From Gramella sp. AN32 (lineage in GTDB: Bacteria > Bacteroidota > Bacteroidia > Flavobacteriales > Flavobacteriaceae): a stretch of 64,000 bases of DNA. Positions 45,145 through 54,426 of the stretch are shown here, piece by piece. The notes under the pieces were generated by a model that searched no databases, had not been told where the DNA came from, and saw only the letters and a list, made by a program, of their open reading frames with translations. Position numbers and translations under genes: made by a program. How positions within the stretch are numbered: the first letter of the stretch is position 1; the number at the start of each line of letters is the position of its first letter. The stretch is taken from assembly GCF_023718305.1 (NCBI RefSeq), contig NZ_QEYO01000003.1:124001-188000 (forward strand), written 5' to 3'.

Positions 45145-45770
45145 TGCGAAGAAGTAAAAATTCTAATAATAGTGATCACTACCAGCACAAGCATCAAAAG
45201 TGCCATAAAGTAATTGGAATATTTTGCAAAAGTTTCCGCTTTTTCTTCAATTTTAATAAAGGAGATGACATAGAGATATAAGGTGGCGAAAGTTCCCAAA
45301 GCTGCTGCAAGGGAAAAACTTATAACGATGGACCAGTCATAAGATATATCAGAAGAAACATCCATAGTACCGGCAATCGCAACAAAATAAGGAATGGGGA
45401 AAATATTTAGCACTGCTACCAGCATTCCCTTAAGAATACTATTGGCATTGGCTTTTTTAGAATGGTGATGGATCCCTTTTCGATTTTTTCCCTGGAGGAA
45501 GAAATATATCATTAGTATGGAAAAAATTACCAGACCGGCCCGCAATAAAATTTTTCTGATATAGGGATGATCAAAAATATATTTTGCCAGTAAAACCGCA
45601 ATTAAAGCCTGGATAAGAACAATAATGGAAGCACCAATGGCCACATACATTCCATTCTTTTTACCACTTTCCACACAGGTTTTTGCAACAGTCATATTCA
45701 CTAAACCCGGCGGAATAACCCCCAGAAATGCCGCAAAAAAAGTGATAAGGAATAATTTGGTTTCTTCCAA
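45141..45770 (-). CDS. LysE/RhtB-family transporter
   Basis: This 209-residue membrane protein has about six membrane segments and the LysE start FLGVIPPGLVNMTVAKTCVE near residues 15-35. A His-rich cytosolic loop (GIHHHSKKANANS) follows segment 3. The family exports amino acids or related molecules; substrate unknown. It is located between trmB (6 bp upstream) and the ATL gene in one transcript. Confidence 0.85.
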   Translation of the reverse strand: MEETKLFLITFFAAFLGVIPPGLVNMTVAKTCVESGKKNGMYVAIGASIIVLIQALIAVLLAKYIFDHPYIRKILLRAGLVIFSILMIYFFLQGKNRKGIHHHSKKANANSILKGMLVAVLNIFPIPYFVAIAGTMDVSSDISYDWSIVISFSLAAALGTFATLYLYVISFIKIEEKAETFAKYSNYFMALLMLVLVVITIIRIFTSSQ

Positions 45771-45776
45771 TTGCCG

Positions 45777-46451
45777 CTATTTTATCTTGAAATGAATATA
45801 GGTGATAGGTTTTCCTTTTTCAAGATACTGTTTTTCATAGAATGTTTGTATGGCGGTAACCGATTTAGGCGAATATTCATTACTATAGGCATCATGATGC
45901 GCATATAATATCTCATGCCCCTGCCCATGGAGAAGTCCCAGCGTGTAACCATGCATAAATTCTGAATCTGTTTTTAAATGCACGGTTCCTTCAGGGATAA
46001 GGATCTTTTTATATTTCTGCAGAAAATCTGAATTCGTCAATCTGTGCTTAGTGCGTTTGTATTTTATTTGTGGATCTGGAAAGGTGATCCAAATTTCGCT
46101 TACTTCATTTTCAGCAAAAGCATCATCGATAAGCTCAATTTGCGTCCTTAGAAAAGCAACATTCCCTAAATTTTCCTCCAGTGCAGTTTTCGCCCCACGC
46201 CAAAACCTGGCGCCTTTTATATCGACCCCAATAAAATTCTTTTCAGGATATTTTCTAGCCAGGCCTACGGAATATTCTCCTTTTCCGCAGCCTAGTTCTA
46301 AAACAATGGGATGATCATTTTTGAAAAAATCCTTTTTCCATTTTCCTTTTAAAGGAAATTTCTGATCTGTCAACTCTTCTCTTGAAGGCTGGATAACATT
46401 ATTGAATGTTTCGTTTTCCCTGAATCTCTTAAGTTTGTTCTTACTTCCCAA
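45777..46451 (-). CDS. trmB: tRNA (guanine46-N7)-methyltransferase
   Basis: This 224-residue TrmB has the SAM site LELGCGKGEYSVGLARKYP, FIGVDIKGARFW, the conserved ITFPDPQIKYKRTKHRLT near residue 140-157 and LKTDSEFM. It places m7G at position 46 of tRNAs. First gene of a trmB-lysE-atl transcript, divergent from the glycosyltransferase gene with 67 bp between. Confidence 0.95.
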   Translation of the reverse strand: MGSKNKLKRFRENETFNNVIQPSREELTDQKFPLKGKWKKDFFKNDHPIVLELGCGKGEYSVGLARKYPEKNFIGVDIKGARFWRGAKTALEENLGNVAFLRTQIELIDDAFAENEVSEIWITFPDPQIKYKRTKHRLTNSDFLQKYKKILIPEGTVHLKTDSEFMHGYTLGLLHGQGHEILYAHHDAYSNEYSPKSVTAIQTFYEKQYLEKGKPITYIHFKIK

Positions 46452-46518
46452 TGAAAAATTGATATTTTGGTAAAATTAAAGAAAAACAAAGGGATAGCTA
46501 TAAGAATATATTTGTTAT

Positions 46519-47580
46519 ATGAAGAAAAAAAGGATTCTTGTAGCCGCACTTAATTGGGGCCTGGGACATGCAGCACGGTGCATTCCCATTATAAAAGAAT
46601 TACAAAAATTTGATTTTGAGCCAGTATTAGCTTCAGATGGCGCTGCCCTCGAATTATTCAGGCTGGAATTCCCTAAGCTCATTCATATTGAATTACCCAC
46701 TTATGACATTCAATATTCAGAAAAAGGAGAAAATCTTAAATGGAAATTATTAAAAGATTCCCCTAAAATTCTCAAAGCGATCAAAGCCGAAAAAAAGCTT
46801 ACCCGCAAGATTGTAAAAGAGTACGGGATTGAAGGAATAATTTCTGATAATCGCTTTGGGGTTAGAAGTTCAAAACTGAAGAAAAATATTTTTATCACCC
46901 ACCAGTTAAAAGTGTTAAGCGGTAATACTACTTTTTTAAGCAGTTATATCCATCATAAATTTATTGGACAATTTGAGCAATGCTGGATTCCCGATGTTGC
47001 AGATGCAAAAAACCTCAGCGGAATTCTGGGGCATCAGAAGATAAAAGATCCAAACATCAAATATATAGGCATATTGAGCCGGTTTGAAAAGACCAATCCG
47101 CCTGAAGTATTCGATTATCTTATTTTGCTTAGTGGCCCTGAACCGCAGAGAACTTTACTCGAAAATATCCTTTTAAAAGAAATTGAAAATTCAGATAAAA
47201 AGATCCTCTTTATTCGTGGAGTTTTTGACGAATCGAAAACAGCCAGTTCTAACCCGAATGTTTTGATCAAGAACCATCTCTACGGAAGGTTTTTGCAGGA
47301 AGCTCTTAATTCCAGCAAAATAATAATTTCCAGGTCTGGATATTCTACTTTAATGGATCTTTCCCAGTTGGAAAAAAAGGTCTTTTTCATCCCTACGCCC
47401 GGCCAGCCCGAACAGGAATATTTAGCTGAAAGACTAGAGAAAATGGGCGTTGCCCCATTTGTAAAGCAGGACGCATTTAAATTTTCTTTACTGAAAAATG
47501 TTGATAATTATTCAGGTCTAAGGAATTTCAGCAATAGTAGTACCTTCGGGGACCTCTTTTCCTTTTTCCATAGTGAATGA
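46519..47580 (+). CDS. GT-B fold glycosyltransferase, MurG-like (substrate unknown)
   Basis: This 353-residue protein opens with RILVAALNWGLGHAARCIPI, the glycine-rich acceptor loop of MurG-type GT-B enzymes. The C-terminal donor side shows IIISRSGYSTLMDLSQLEKK and FIPTPGQPEQEYLAERLE, the UDP-sugar pocket. It is shorter on family signatures than MurG and probably makes a secondary glycan or glycolipid. A TATATTTG -7-like element ends 4 bp before the ATG. The last 63 bp overlap the convergent histidine kinase gene. Confidence 0.8.
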   Translation: MKKKRILVAALNWGLGHAARCIPIIKELQKFDFEPVLASDGAALELFRLEFPKLIHIELPTYDIQYSEKGENLKWKLLKDSPKILKAIKAEKKLTRKIVKEYGIEGIISDNRFGVRSSKLKKNIFITHQLKVLSGNTTFLSSYIHHKFIGQFEQCWIPDVADAKNLSGILGHQKIKDPNIKYIGILSRFEKTNPPEVFDYLILLSGPEPQRTLLENILLKEIENSDKKILFIRGVFDESKTASSNPNVLIKNHLYGRFLQEALNSSKIIISRSGYSTLMDLSQLEKKVFFIPTPGQPEQEYLAERLEKMGVAPFVKQDAFKFSLLKNVDNYSGLRNFSNSSTFGDLFSFFHSE

Positions 47581-48597
47581 GAATTCACTTCCTATTCCAA
47601 ACACGCTTTCTACATAGATTTTTTCCCCGTGGGCTTCCAGGATATGTTTTACGATGGAAAGTCCTAAACCGGAGCCACCCTCCTTGCGTGAGCCACTTTT
47701 ATCTACTCTGTAAAAGCGCTCAAATAGCCTGGGCAAATTTTCTTTGGCAATACCTTCCCCATTATCGGTTACTCTAATAATCACTTTATTTTTAATAAGA
47801 TTTTCCACGCTAACTTCAGTAGTTCCATCCTTCTTTCCATATTTAATCGAATTTACCACCAGGTTACTTAGCACCTGCTGAATTCGCTCTCTATCACCTC
47901 TTACTAAAACAGGTTTTACATAATCCATATCGAAAGTTAAGGTGATATTTTTCCTGGCCGCTTTCATCTCTAAGAGATCGAAAGAAGATTTTATTAATTC
48001 AATAATATCAAAGGTTTCATAATAAAGGTGCAGCTCACCTACTTCAAGCTTAGTGATCATGTCTAAATCTTTAACGATGTAGATTAACCTTTCCACTCCT
48101 TTACTGGCCCGGGTCAAATATTTTTTCCTCACCGCTTTGTCTTTATAAGCGCCATCCATTAAGGTAAGGATATACCCCTGAACGGTAAATAAAGGCGTTT
48201 TTAATTCGTGGGATACATTGCCCATAAATTCTTTTCGATAGGCTTCCCTAACTTTTAGGGTTTCGATTTCCAGCTTTTTATCTTCCGCGAATTTTTGAAC
48301 TTCACGAGTAAGGCTGGACATATCTGTAGTGATCTGGCTTGGATTCAGATTTTTGGCGTCAAGTAGCGACACATCGTCGTAGATCTTTTTAATCCTTCGA
48401 TAAATAAATCTTTCAACTCTATACTGGATAATAAAAAAGGAAAAAAGGAAACATCCGGTCATAAACATCAGTAGATACAACCAGGAAAATTTCACTTCAA
48501 GATACATGAACAGCGTCATAAAAACTCCCAAAAATATGGTTAAATAAATGGAAGTTCGGGTAGAAAACCTGTATGATCTCTTGAATTTTGCCGACAT
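47518..48597 (-). CDS. PhoR-like sensor histidine kinase
   Basis: This 359-residue kinase has two membrane segments at about 17-33 and 39-58 with almost no periplasmic loop. It has HisKA with MGNVSHELKTPLFTVQG (His130), the N-box QVLSNLVVNSIKYG, and ATP-lid boxes TDNGEGIA and GSGLGLSIVKHI. The short extracytoplasmic part means it probably senses through the membrane or a partner, as PhoR does through the Pst/PhoU system. Its start shares a base with the response regulator stop (TAATG). Function in phosphate response is inferred. Confidence 0.88.
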   Translation of the reverse strand: MSAKFKRSYRFSTRTSIYLTIFLGVFMTLFMYLEVKFSWLYLLMFMTGCFLFSFFIIQYRVERFIYRRIKKIYDDVSLLDAKNLNPSQITTDMSSLTREVQKFAEDKKLEIETLKVREAYRKEFMGNVSHELKTPLFTVQGYILTLMDGAYKDKAVRKKYLTRASKGVERLIYIVKDLDMITKLEVGELHLYYETFDIIELIKSSFDLLEMKAARKNITLTFDMDYVKPVLVRGDRERIQQVLSNLVVNSIKYGKKDGTTEVSVENLIKNKVIIRVTDNGEGIAKENLPRLFERFYRVDKSGSRKEGGSGLGLSIVKHILEAHGEKIYVESVFGIGSEFSFTMEKGKEVPEGTTIAEIP

Positions 48598-49280
48598 TAA
48601 ACTACCAGTTTATAGCCTACGCCTTTTACGGTTTTTATTTTATCGTCTCCAATTTTTTCCCGGAGTTTTCTAATATGAACATCAATAGTTCTTCCCCCAA
48701 CTACAATATCATTTCCCCATACCATATCCAGAATATCTTCACGTTGAAAGACTTTGCCGGGTTTTGAAGCCAGTAAAGAGAGCAATTCAAATTCCTTACG
48801 GGGAAGGGACATTTCATTGCCATTTTGAATCACTTTATATTCTTCCCTGTTTATAATGATATCGCCCAATTTTAGGATTCCGTCAGATGTTTCACTATCT
48901 CGAAAACGTCGCAGTAAAGCTTTTACCTTACTAACCAGGACTTTCGGTTTTATAGGTTTTGTTATATAATCATCAGCCCCCGCATCAAAACCGGCCATTT
49001 GTGAATAATCTTCTCCACGAGCGGTCAGAAATGTAATGATCGTATTTTCCAGATCAGGCATTTTTCTTATTTGTTCACAGGCTTCAATTCCATCCATTTC
49101 AGGCATCATCACATCTAAGATAATCAAATGTGGCTCCCTCTTTTTGGCAAGTTTAACTGCATCTGCACCATTACTTGCCGTGATTACCTGGTAACCTTCC
49201 GAAGAGAGATTATATCCAACAATTTCGAGAATATCCGGTTCGTCATCTACCAATAAAATAAGAATGTCCTTTTTCTTCAT
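48597..49280 (-). CDS. PhoB/OmpR-family response regulator
   Basis: This 227-residue regulator has a receiver domain with ILLVDDEPD (acidic pocket), phosphoacceptor Asp56 in LIILDVMMPEMDG and DYITKPIKP (Lys switch). An OmpR/PhoB winged helix follows (SLPRKEFELLSLLASKPGKV, VGGRTIDVHIRKLREKIG, IKTVKGVGYKLV). It is divergent from the TonB receptor; the gap holds an 11-bp periodic repeat array that fits a PhoB-type binding site. Confidence 0.92.
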   Translation of the reverse strand: MKKKDILILLVDDEPDILEIVGYNLSSEGYQVITASNGADAVKLAKKREPHLIILDVMMPEMDGIEACEQIRKMPDLENTIITFLTARGEDYSQMAGFDAGADDYITKPIKPKVLVSKVKALLRRFRDSETSDGILKLGDIIINREEYKVIQNGNEMSLPRKEFELLSLLASKPGKVFQREDILDMVWGNDIVVGGRTIDVHIRKLREKIGDDKIKTVKGVGYKLVV

Positions 49281-49352
49281 GACTTAAATGTATGATTTAG
49301 TTGCTCTAAAATTAACCATTAATTTCAATATACTTCACGGGTTTGGAATTAG

Positions 49353-49429
49353 TAACATTAAGCTAACACTATAATGACAAAGGATTAATCCTCACCTAAC
49401 ACAGGCTTTACCTACCCGCCGTTAATTTG
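49353..49429 (+). promoter_or_regulatory. Candidate Pho box array and promoter of the TonB-receptor module
   Basis: Seven-base units start at 49353 (TAACATT), 49364 (TAACACT), 49375 (TGACAAA), 49386 (TAATCCT, weak) and 49397 (TAACACA), all exactly 11 bp apart. PhoB and PhoP boxes are direct repeats with an 11-bp period and a TNACA-like core. A -7-like TAATTTG follows at 49423-49429, 19 bp after the last unit, so the last unit occupies the -33 position as expected for an activator site. The array lies between the regulator gene and the receptor gene. Confidence 0.65.
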
Positions 49430-49457
49430 CATCAAGATTTTATAGCAAATAACAAAC

Positions 49458-52253
49458 ATGAAATATTTTATTGCAATTCTTATATTTTTTACAACCATAT
49501 CCCAGGCTCAGGAAACTACCACCGGATCTATCGCAGGAAAGCTTACCGACAAGGAAATGAACGGTGAACCTCTTCCTTTTGCGAATGTGGTGATTAAAGG
49601 CACCTCTAAAGGAACTACATCAGATTTTGACGGATTGTATTCTCTAAATAATCTGGAGCCCGGAACTTATACCATAGTATATAGCTTCGTAGGATATGAG
49701 ACTTTAGAAATTCCTGAAGTAAATGTTGAAGCGGGAAAAGTCACAGAAATTAATACGGAATTAGGCTCCAGTGCTGCCGCTCTTGAAGAAATTGTGATTA
49801 CTACGGTTTCCAGAAAAGATTCACAGGTTGCTTTATTAATAGAACAAAAAAATTCAATTGAAATTAAGGAAAGTATTGGAGCCCAGGAACTGGCAAAATT
49901 AGGAGTTTCTGATGTTGGTACGGCGACCACTAAGATTTCAGGAGTAACCAGTAGTGAAGCATCGGGGGATATTTTTGTGCGTGGGCTGGGAGACCGCTAT
50001 TTGTACAGTACCATGAATGGTCTTCCTATCCCTTCAGACGATGTGGAAAGAAAAAATATTGATCTGGGACTTTTTCCAACCCGCGTTATTCAGAATGTGA
50101 GTATTAATAAAACCTTTTCCCCAGAAACATCTGCCGATCAGGCTTCAGGGAATATCGATATTATTTCCAGGGAATTAAGAGGTAAAGATGAATTGGATCT
50201 TGGGTTAAGAATTGGTGTAAATACCAATGCCGCTGGGGAATTCAGCAATTTTAAAGTTTCTCCTAACCAGGATGATGTCTATTTTGGTTTTTATGATCAA
50301 AAAGTTCCAACTGAATATTCCTTAAATAATCAAACCTGGAATACCAAAAAAGATCCTTTTCCCATCAACCGCACCTATTCTTTAACTGCCGGAAAAGAAT
50401 TTGGAAAGCTTCGAACTTTACTTACCGCCTCACAATCGGTAAAATTTGAATATAATCAGGGAGTTTTCAGAAATTACAAAAGTAATGACCTGGAAGATGA
50501 ATTTACCGATGCTACCAATTTTTCCAAAACTGATAATACCACGGCCCTTATAGATCTTGGATTTGAGATCGATAACAATAATCGTTTAAAAGCAACGAGT
50601 CTTTTCATCAACAAATTAACTGATGAGGTTTTTGAAGCCGGTAGAAATGGCGAAGGCGTTGTTTTTGAAGAAACCAATACCGCGGAAGATTTTAATCAGT
50701 TCGTGCGTGATCAGAACATCAAGCAAACCCGTCTTTGGGTAAATCAGTTACATGGTGACCACTCTTTTTTTGATGGAAAAAATGAGCTGGATTGGGGAGT
50801 TGGATACAATTTGGTAAATGCCGATGAGCCAAACCGAATTCGAAATGAGGTGAATATAAGTCCTACGTTACCAATTCAACTGGGTAGAACGGGTGGATAT
50901 CAACAAAGAAAATCAACACAAAAAATTGATGATACCGAGTTAAATGCCTTGCTTAACAACCGCTATAATTTCTTAACTGACGAGGAGGATTCTGAGAAGA
51001 AAGTTTTTGTTGAAGTTGGAGGTAATTATCGAAAAAAAGACAGGGATTTTATATCTCAATTCTTCGGAGCTGATGAAAATCAATTCAACACAGTGAATCC
51101 CACTTCTATTGATGATCTTTCCAGTGTTTTCACCACTGCTAACTTTAATTCCAGGAGATTAAGCTTTAACCAACTTAGCCCAGATCTTTATATTGGAACT
51201 TTAAAATCGTATAGCGGTTATGCATTCTTCAACTACGGAACTGAAAAATTTAATATCAATATTGGAGGCAGATATCAAAACGATGATCTGCATGTAGTTT
51301 TTGATGTAAATAACTACCCCGTAAACCTTCCGAATTTCGTTTATAAGAATTACGAGAATATTTATCCCGCGGCTAACTTGAAATTTTCCCCAACAAAAAA
51401 TTCAAATATTAGGTTAGCTGCCAGTAAAACGATCACCCTGCCAGAGTTTAAAGAAGTAGCTCCATTTGAGTATGTTTCCCAAACAGGACAAGTGACGCGT
51501 GGCAACCCAAATCTGGAAGCTTCCAACAACTTAAATTTTGACCTTAAATATGAAATTTTCCCAAGTTCAGGAGAGCTAATTTCATTAACAGGTTTCTATA
51601 AGAATATTAAAGACCCTATCAATAAAGTACAGGAAAGGGGTGCTGCCGGTGTGTTTTCTTATTTCAACGCCGGAGAAGAAGCAAATATTTATGGCCTTGA
51701 ATTAGAAGCCAGAATGGACGTTTATGAAAATGAAGCGCCGGAAGGATTTGATGTGGCTGTTTCTGGAAACGTTTCCAGAATGTGGCACAAACAGGATCTT
51801 AAAAATGTAAATGATGCCAATGGCAACTTCGTAAGAACCTTTAGATATAATAACAAAAAAGAGATTGGATTACAGGGGGCTTCCGACTGGATTTTTAATG
51901 CATCTGCCAATATTTCTACGGAAACCGATAATCCCTTTAGAGCAACCTTAGTTGGAGCTTATGCTTCAGACAAAATTTATGCTTTGGGAGCACCTGAAAC
52001 TCAAAACCAAACCAACGTTTTCTATAATGACGAAATCGTAGAAAAAGGATTTGTCACGCTGGATTTAATTATGGCCAAGGAACTTAGTGAAAACTGGGTT
52101 CTTGAATTCCGCGGGCAGAATTTGCTTAATCCTGAAATCGAAAGATATCAGGCGATTAGACCTACCTCCGGAAATGCAGGAGAAACCAACCAAACAGTTA
52201 GAAGTTACACCAGGGGCGCTGTCTTAAGTCTTGGGGTGAGCTATTCTTTCTAA
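49458..52253 (+). CDS. TonB-dependent outer-membrane receptor
   Basis: This 931-residue receptor has a signal peptide (IAILIFFTTISQAQ), a CarboxypepD_reg-like N-terminal domain at about 25-105 (GKLTDKEMNGEPLPFANVV, GTSKGTTSDFDGLYSL), a plug domain (SGDIFVRGLGDRYLYSTMNG, then SINKTFSPETSADQASGNI) and a beta-barrel to the C-terminal LSLGVSYSF. No SusD partner follows, which argues against a glycan system. Next comes a repeat lipoprotein. The substrate is unknown; with the phosphate-type regulator it may be phosphate, polyphosphate or an organophosphate. Confidence 0.92.
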   Translation: MKYFIAILIFFTTISQAQETTTGSIAGKLTDKEMNGEPLPFANVVIKGTSKGTTSDFDGLYSLNNLEPGTYTIVYSFVGYETLEIPEVNVEAGKVTEINTELGSSAAALEEIVITTVSRKDSQVALLIEQKNSIEIKESIGAQELAKLGVSDVGTATTKISGVTSSEASGDIFVRGLGDRYLYSTMNGLPIPSDDVERKNIDLGLFPTRVIQNVSINKTFSPETSADQASGNIDIISRELRGKDELDLGLRIGVNTNAAGEFSNFKVSPNQDDVYFGFYDQKVPTEYSLNNQTWNTKKDPFPINRTYSLTAGKEFGKLRTLLTASQSVKFEYNQGVFRNYKSNDLEDEFTDATNFSKTDNTTALIDLGFEIDNNNRLKATSLFINKLTDEVFEAGRNGEGVVFEETNTAEDFNQFVRDQNIKQTRLWVNQLHGDHSFFDGKNELDWGVGYNLVNADEPNRIRNEVNISPTLPIQLGRTGGYQQRKSTQKIDDTELNALLNNRYNFLTDEEDSEKKVFVEVGGNYRKKDRDFISQFFGADENQFNTVNPTSIDDLSSVFTTANFNSRRLSFNQLSPDLYIGTLKSYSGYAFFNYGTEKFNINIGGRYQNDDLHVVFDVNNYPVNLPNFVYKNYENIYPAANLKFSPTKNSNIRLAASKTITLPEFKEVAPFEYVSQTGQVTRGNPNLEASNNLNFDLKYEIFPSSGELISLTGFYKNIKDPINKVQERGAAGVFSYFNAGEEANIYGLELEARMDVYENEAPEGFDVAVSGNVSRMWHKQDLKNVNDANGNFVRTFRYNNKKEIGLQGASDWIFNASANISTETDNPFRATLVGAYASDKIYALGAPETQNQTNVFYNDEIVEKGFVTLDLIMAKELSENWVLEFRGQNLLNPEIERYQAIRPTSGNAGETNQTVRSYTRGAVLSLGVSYSF

Positions 52254-52300
52254 AACTGAAATTATTATTAATCGATTAGAGAAAAATTAAAATCTAAACC

Positions 52301-54277
52301 ATGAAAACAAGATTTAAAAGTATGCTGACTCTTGCTGCTGTTGCGATTTTTGCAACTTCCTGTAGCAATGACGAATTGGTGATCGAACCAATAGATCCCA
52401 CGAATTCCGGGGGCAATCCCACGGGGACCGAACTAAATGGTAGTGTGACAGAAGACGTGACTTTAGAGTCTTCCCAATCGTATAGCCTAACAGGGGTATA
52501 TTCCATCGAATCTGGAGCTACGCTAACTATTCCTGCCGGAACTGAAATAGTTGCTGATGCTGATCTGGATCAAAGTGATGCGACCAACGTTTATATCGTG
52601 ATTCAACAAGGAGCCAAAATTAAGATTCAGGGAACCTCTTCCGCACCGGTAATTATGAGATCTGCCAATGGGAACTCCGGAAGTTGGGGTGGTTTGATCA
52701 TCGCAGGGAATGCTAATACTACTGCCGGTTCTGGTGCAACTGCTGAAGTTGGTGGAATTATCTATGGTGGGAGTGACGATACTGATAATTCAGGATCCAT
52801 CAATTACCTGATTTTGTCTGATGCCGGTGCCCAAATCAATGCGGAATCTCAATTTAACGGACTTTCACTTTATGCCGTAGGTTCAGGAACTTCTATCAAG
52901 AATGTTGCTTTAATTAATGGAGCTGATGACGGGGTGGAATTTTTCGGTGGATCTGTTTCAGCTTCCAATATGTATCTTGAAAATAACGAAGATGATGCAA
53001 TTGACTGGACTGAAGGTTGGAGCGGAACTGTAAACAATGCTTACATTCTTCATACGATTGGCAACTTCTCAACTGCTCTGGAAGGAGATGGGGAAGACAA
53101 CAGTCCAAAATTCAATAATTTAACCGCTGTGTCTACTACCGGTGGTACAGCTTTACAATTCAAGAAACAATCTGGAGCAATTATTACCGGTCTTTCTTTA
53201 TCAGGTTATGACACTTCAATTGAATTGACTGAAGAAACCAGAACTGATGTTTCCAATATCGAAGTAGAAGGAGCCAATGCAGATCTTTCTAAATCCTATT
53301 CTGGTGCTGCTTCTGTAGATGTCTCTTTATTTAATTGGATTAGCAACAGAGGCCAGGTTGCCATTCTTCCAAATATAATTGAAAGCAACCTAACTCTGGA
53401 TGCAGGTACCGAGTATGTGATTTCAGGAGTTGTATCTGTAAACGATGGAGCAAGCTTAACTATTCCTGCCGGAACAACCATCACCGCACGCAGTGATGCT
53501 GAAAATGAATCTACCAGTATTTATATTGTAGTTCAAAAGGGTGGTATGATCAATATTAAGGGAACTGAAAATAATCCCGTAATTATGGAATCTACTTCCG
53601 GGACTCCTGGAAGCTGGGGCGGTTTGGTCATTGCCGGGAATGCTGAAACTACTGCCGGGGCGAATGCAACTGCCGAAGTTGGGGGTATTATTTATGGTGG
53701 AAATGACAGTGAAGACAATTCAGGTGCTATCTCTTACCTCATCATTAAGGATGCAGGAGCGCAAATAAATGCGGAATCTCAATACAATGGATTATCCTTA
53801 TATGCAGTAGGATCTGGTACTACTATTGAAAACGTAGCTATTCTTAATGGAGCTGATGATGGTGTGGAATTCTTCGGCGGATCTGTTTCTGTGACTAACT
53901 TCTATCTGGAGAACAATGAAGACGATGCAGTAGACTGGACTGAAGGTTGGAATGGCACTATTACTAATACTTATGTAAAACATACGATCCCTAATTTTTC
54001 AACGGCGGTTGAAGCAGATGGTGAAAACAGAAATCCACGAATTGTTAATTTTACCGCTGTATCCACTACAGGAGGCACCGCTTTACAATTCAAAAAACAA
54101 TCTGGAGCGACCATTACCGGTATTTCTTTAAGCGGGTATGACACTGTATTAGATATTACAGAAGAAACTAGAACTGACCTTAGCGGAATTCAAATTGAGG
54201 GAATTGGAGCTACTCTGGATGCCACTTATAATACTGAAGCCACCGTAGATGTCAATATTTTCAATTGGGTGAATTAA
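52301..54277 (+). CDS. Surface or periplasmic lipoprotein made of two near-identical halves
   Basis: This 658-residue protein has a lipobox, AIFATS before Cys21. After a linker, residues about 44-347 and 352-658 are two tandem copies of the same roughly 305-residue unit. Matching stretches include SWGGLIIAGNA with SWGGLVIAGNA, ATAEVGGIIYGG, DAGAQINAESQ, NGADDGVEFFGGSVS, YLENNEDDA and STTGGTALQFKKQSGA. Gly/Asn-rich, short strands suggest a right-handed parallel beta-helix. The acidic patches (EDDAIDWTEGW) might bind cations. I know no function. It lies 47 bp after the receptor gene, in one transcript, ending at the terminator at 54306. Confidence 0.85.
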   Translation: MKTRFKSMLTLAAVAIFATSCSNDELVIEPIDPTNSGGNPTGTELNGSVTEDVTLESSQSYSLTGVYSIESGATLTIPAGTEIVADADLDQSDATNVYIVIQQGAKIKIQGTSSAPVIMRSANGNSGSWGGLIIAGNANTTAGSGATAEVGGIIYGGSDDTDNSGSINYLILSDAGAQINAESQFNGLSLYAVGSGTSIKNVALINGADDGVEFFGGSVSASNMYLENNEDDAIDWTEGWSGTVNNAYILHTIGNFSTALEGDGEDNSPKFNNLTAVSTTGGTALQFKKQSGAIITGLSLSGYDTSIELTEETRTDVSNIEVEGANADLSKSYSGAASVDVSLFNWISNRGQVAILPNIIESNLTLDAGTEYVISGVVSVNDGASLTIPAGTTITARSDAENESTSIYIVVQKGGMINIKGTENNPVIMESTSGTPGSWGGLVIAGNAETTAGANATAEVGGIIYGGNDSEDNSGAISYLIIKDAGAQINAESQYNGLSLYAVGSGTTIENVAILNGADDGVEFFGGSVSVTNFYLENNEDDAVDWTEGWNGTITNTYVKHTIPNFSTAVEADGENRNPRIVNFTAVSTTGGTALQFKKQSGATITGISLSGYDTVLDITEETRTDLSGIQIEGIGATLDATYNTEATVDVNIFNWVN

Positions 54278-54305
54278 CCTTGTTTTGAATATAATTTTTA
54301 GCCTT

Positions 54306-54340
54306 AAAAAGCGGACGCATTTTTTGTAGTCCGCTTTTTT
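54306..54340 (+). terminator. Terminator after the repeat lipoprotein
   Basis: AAAAAGCGGAC and GTCCGCTTTTTT arms with a T-run. It is strong and separates the receptor-lipoprotein pair from the small T9SS-domain gene. Confidence 0.9.
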
Positions 54341-54426
54341 ATTTTAATATTTTCCTACAACTCAAATTTAATGGCAGGATTTTTGAAATTTTATTTGTAA
54401 GTTTGTGCTAATCTGTAATTTAGAGA

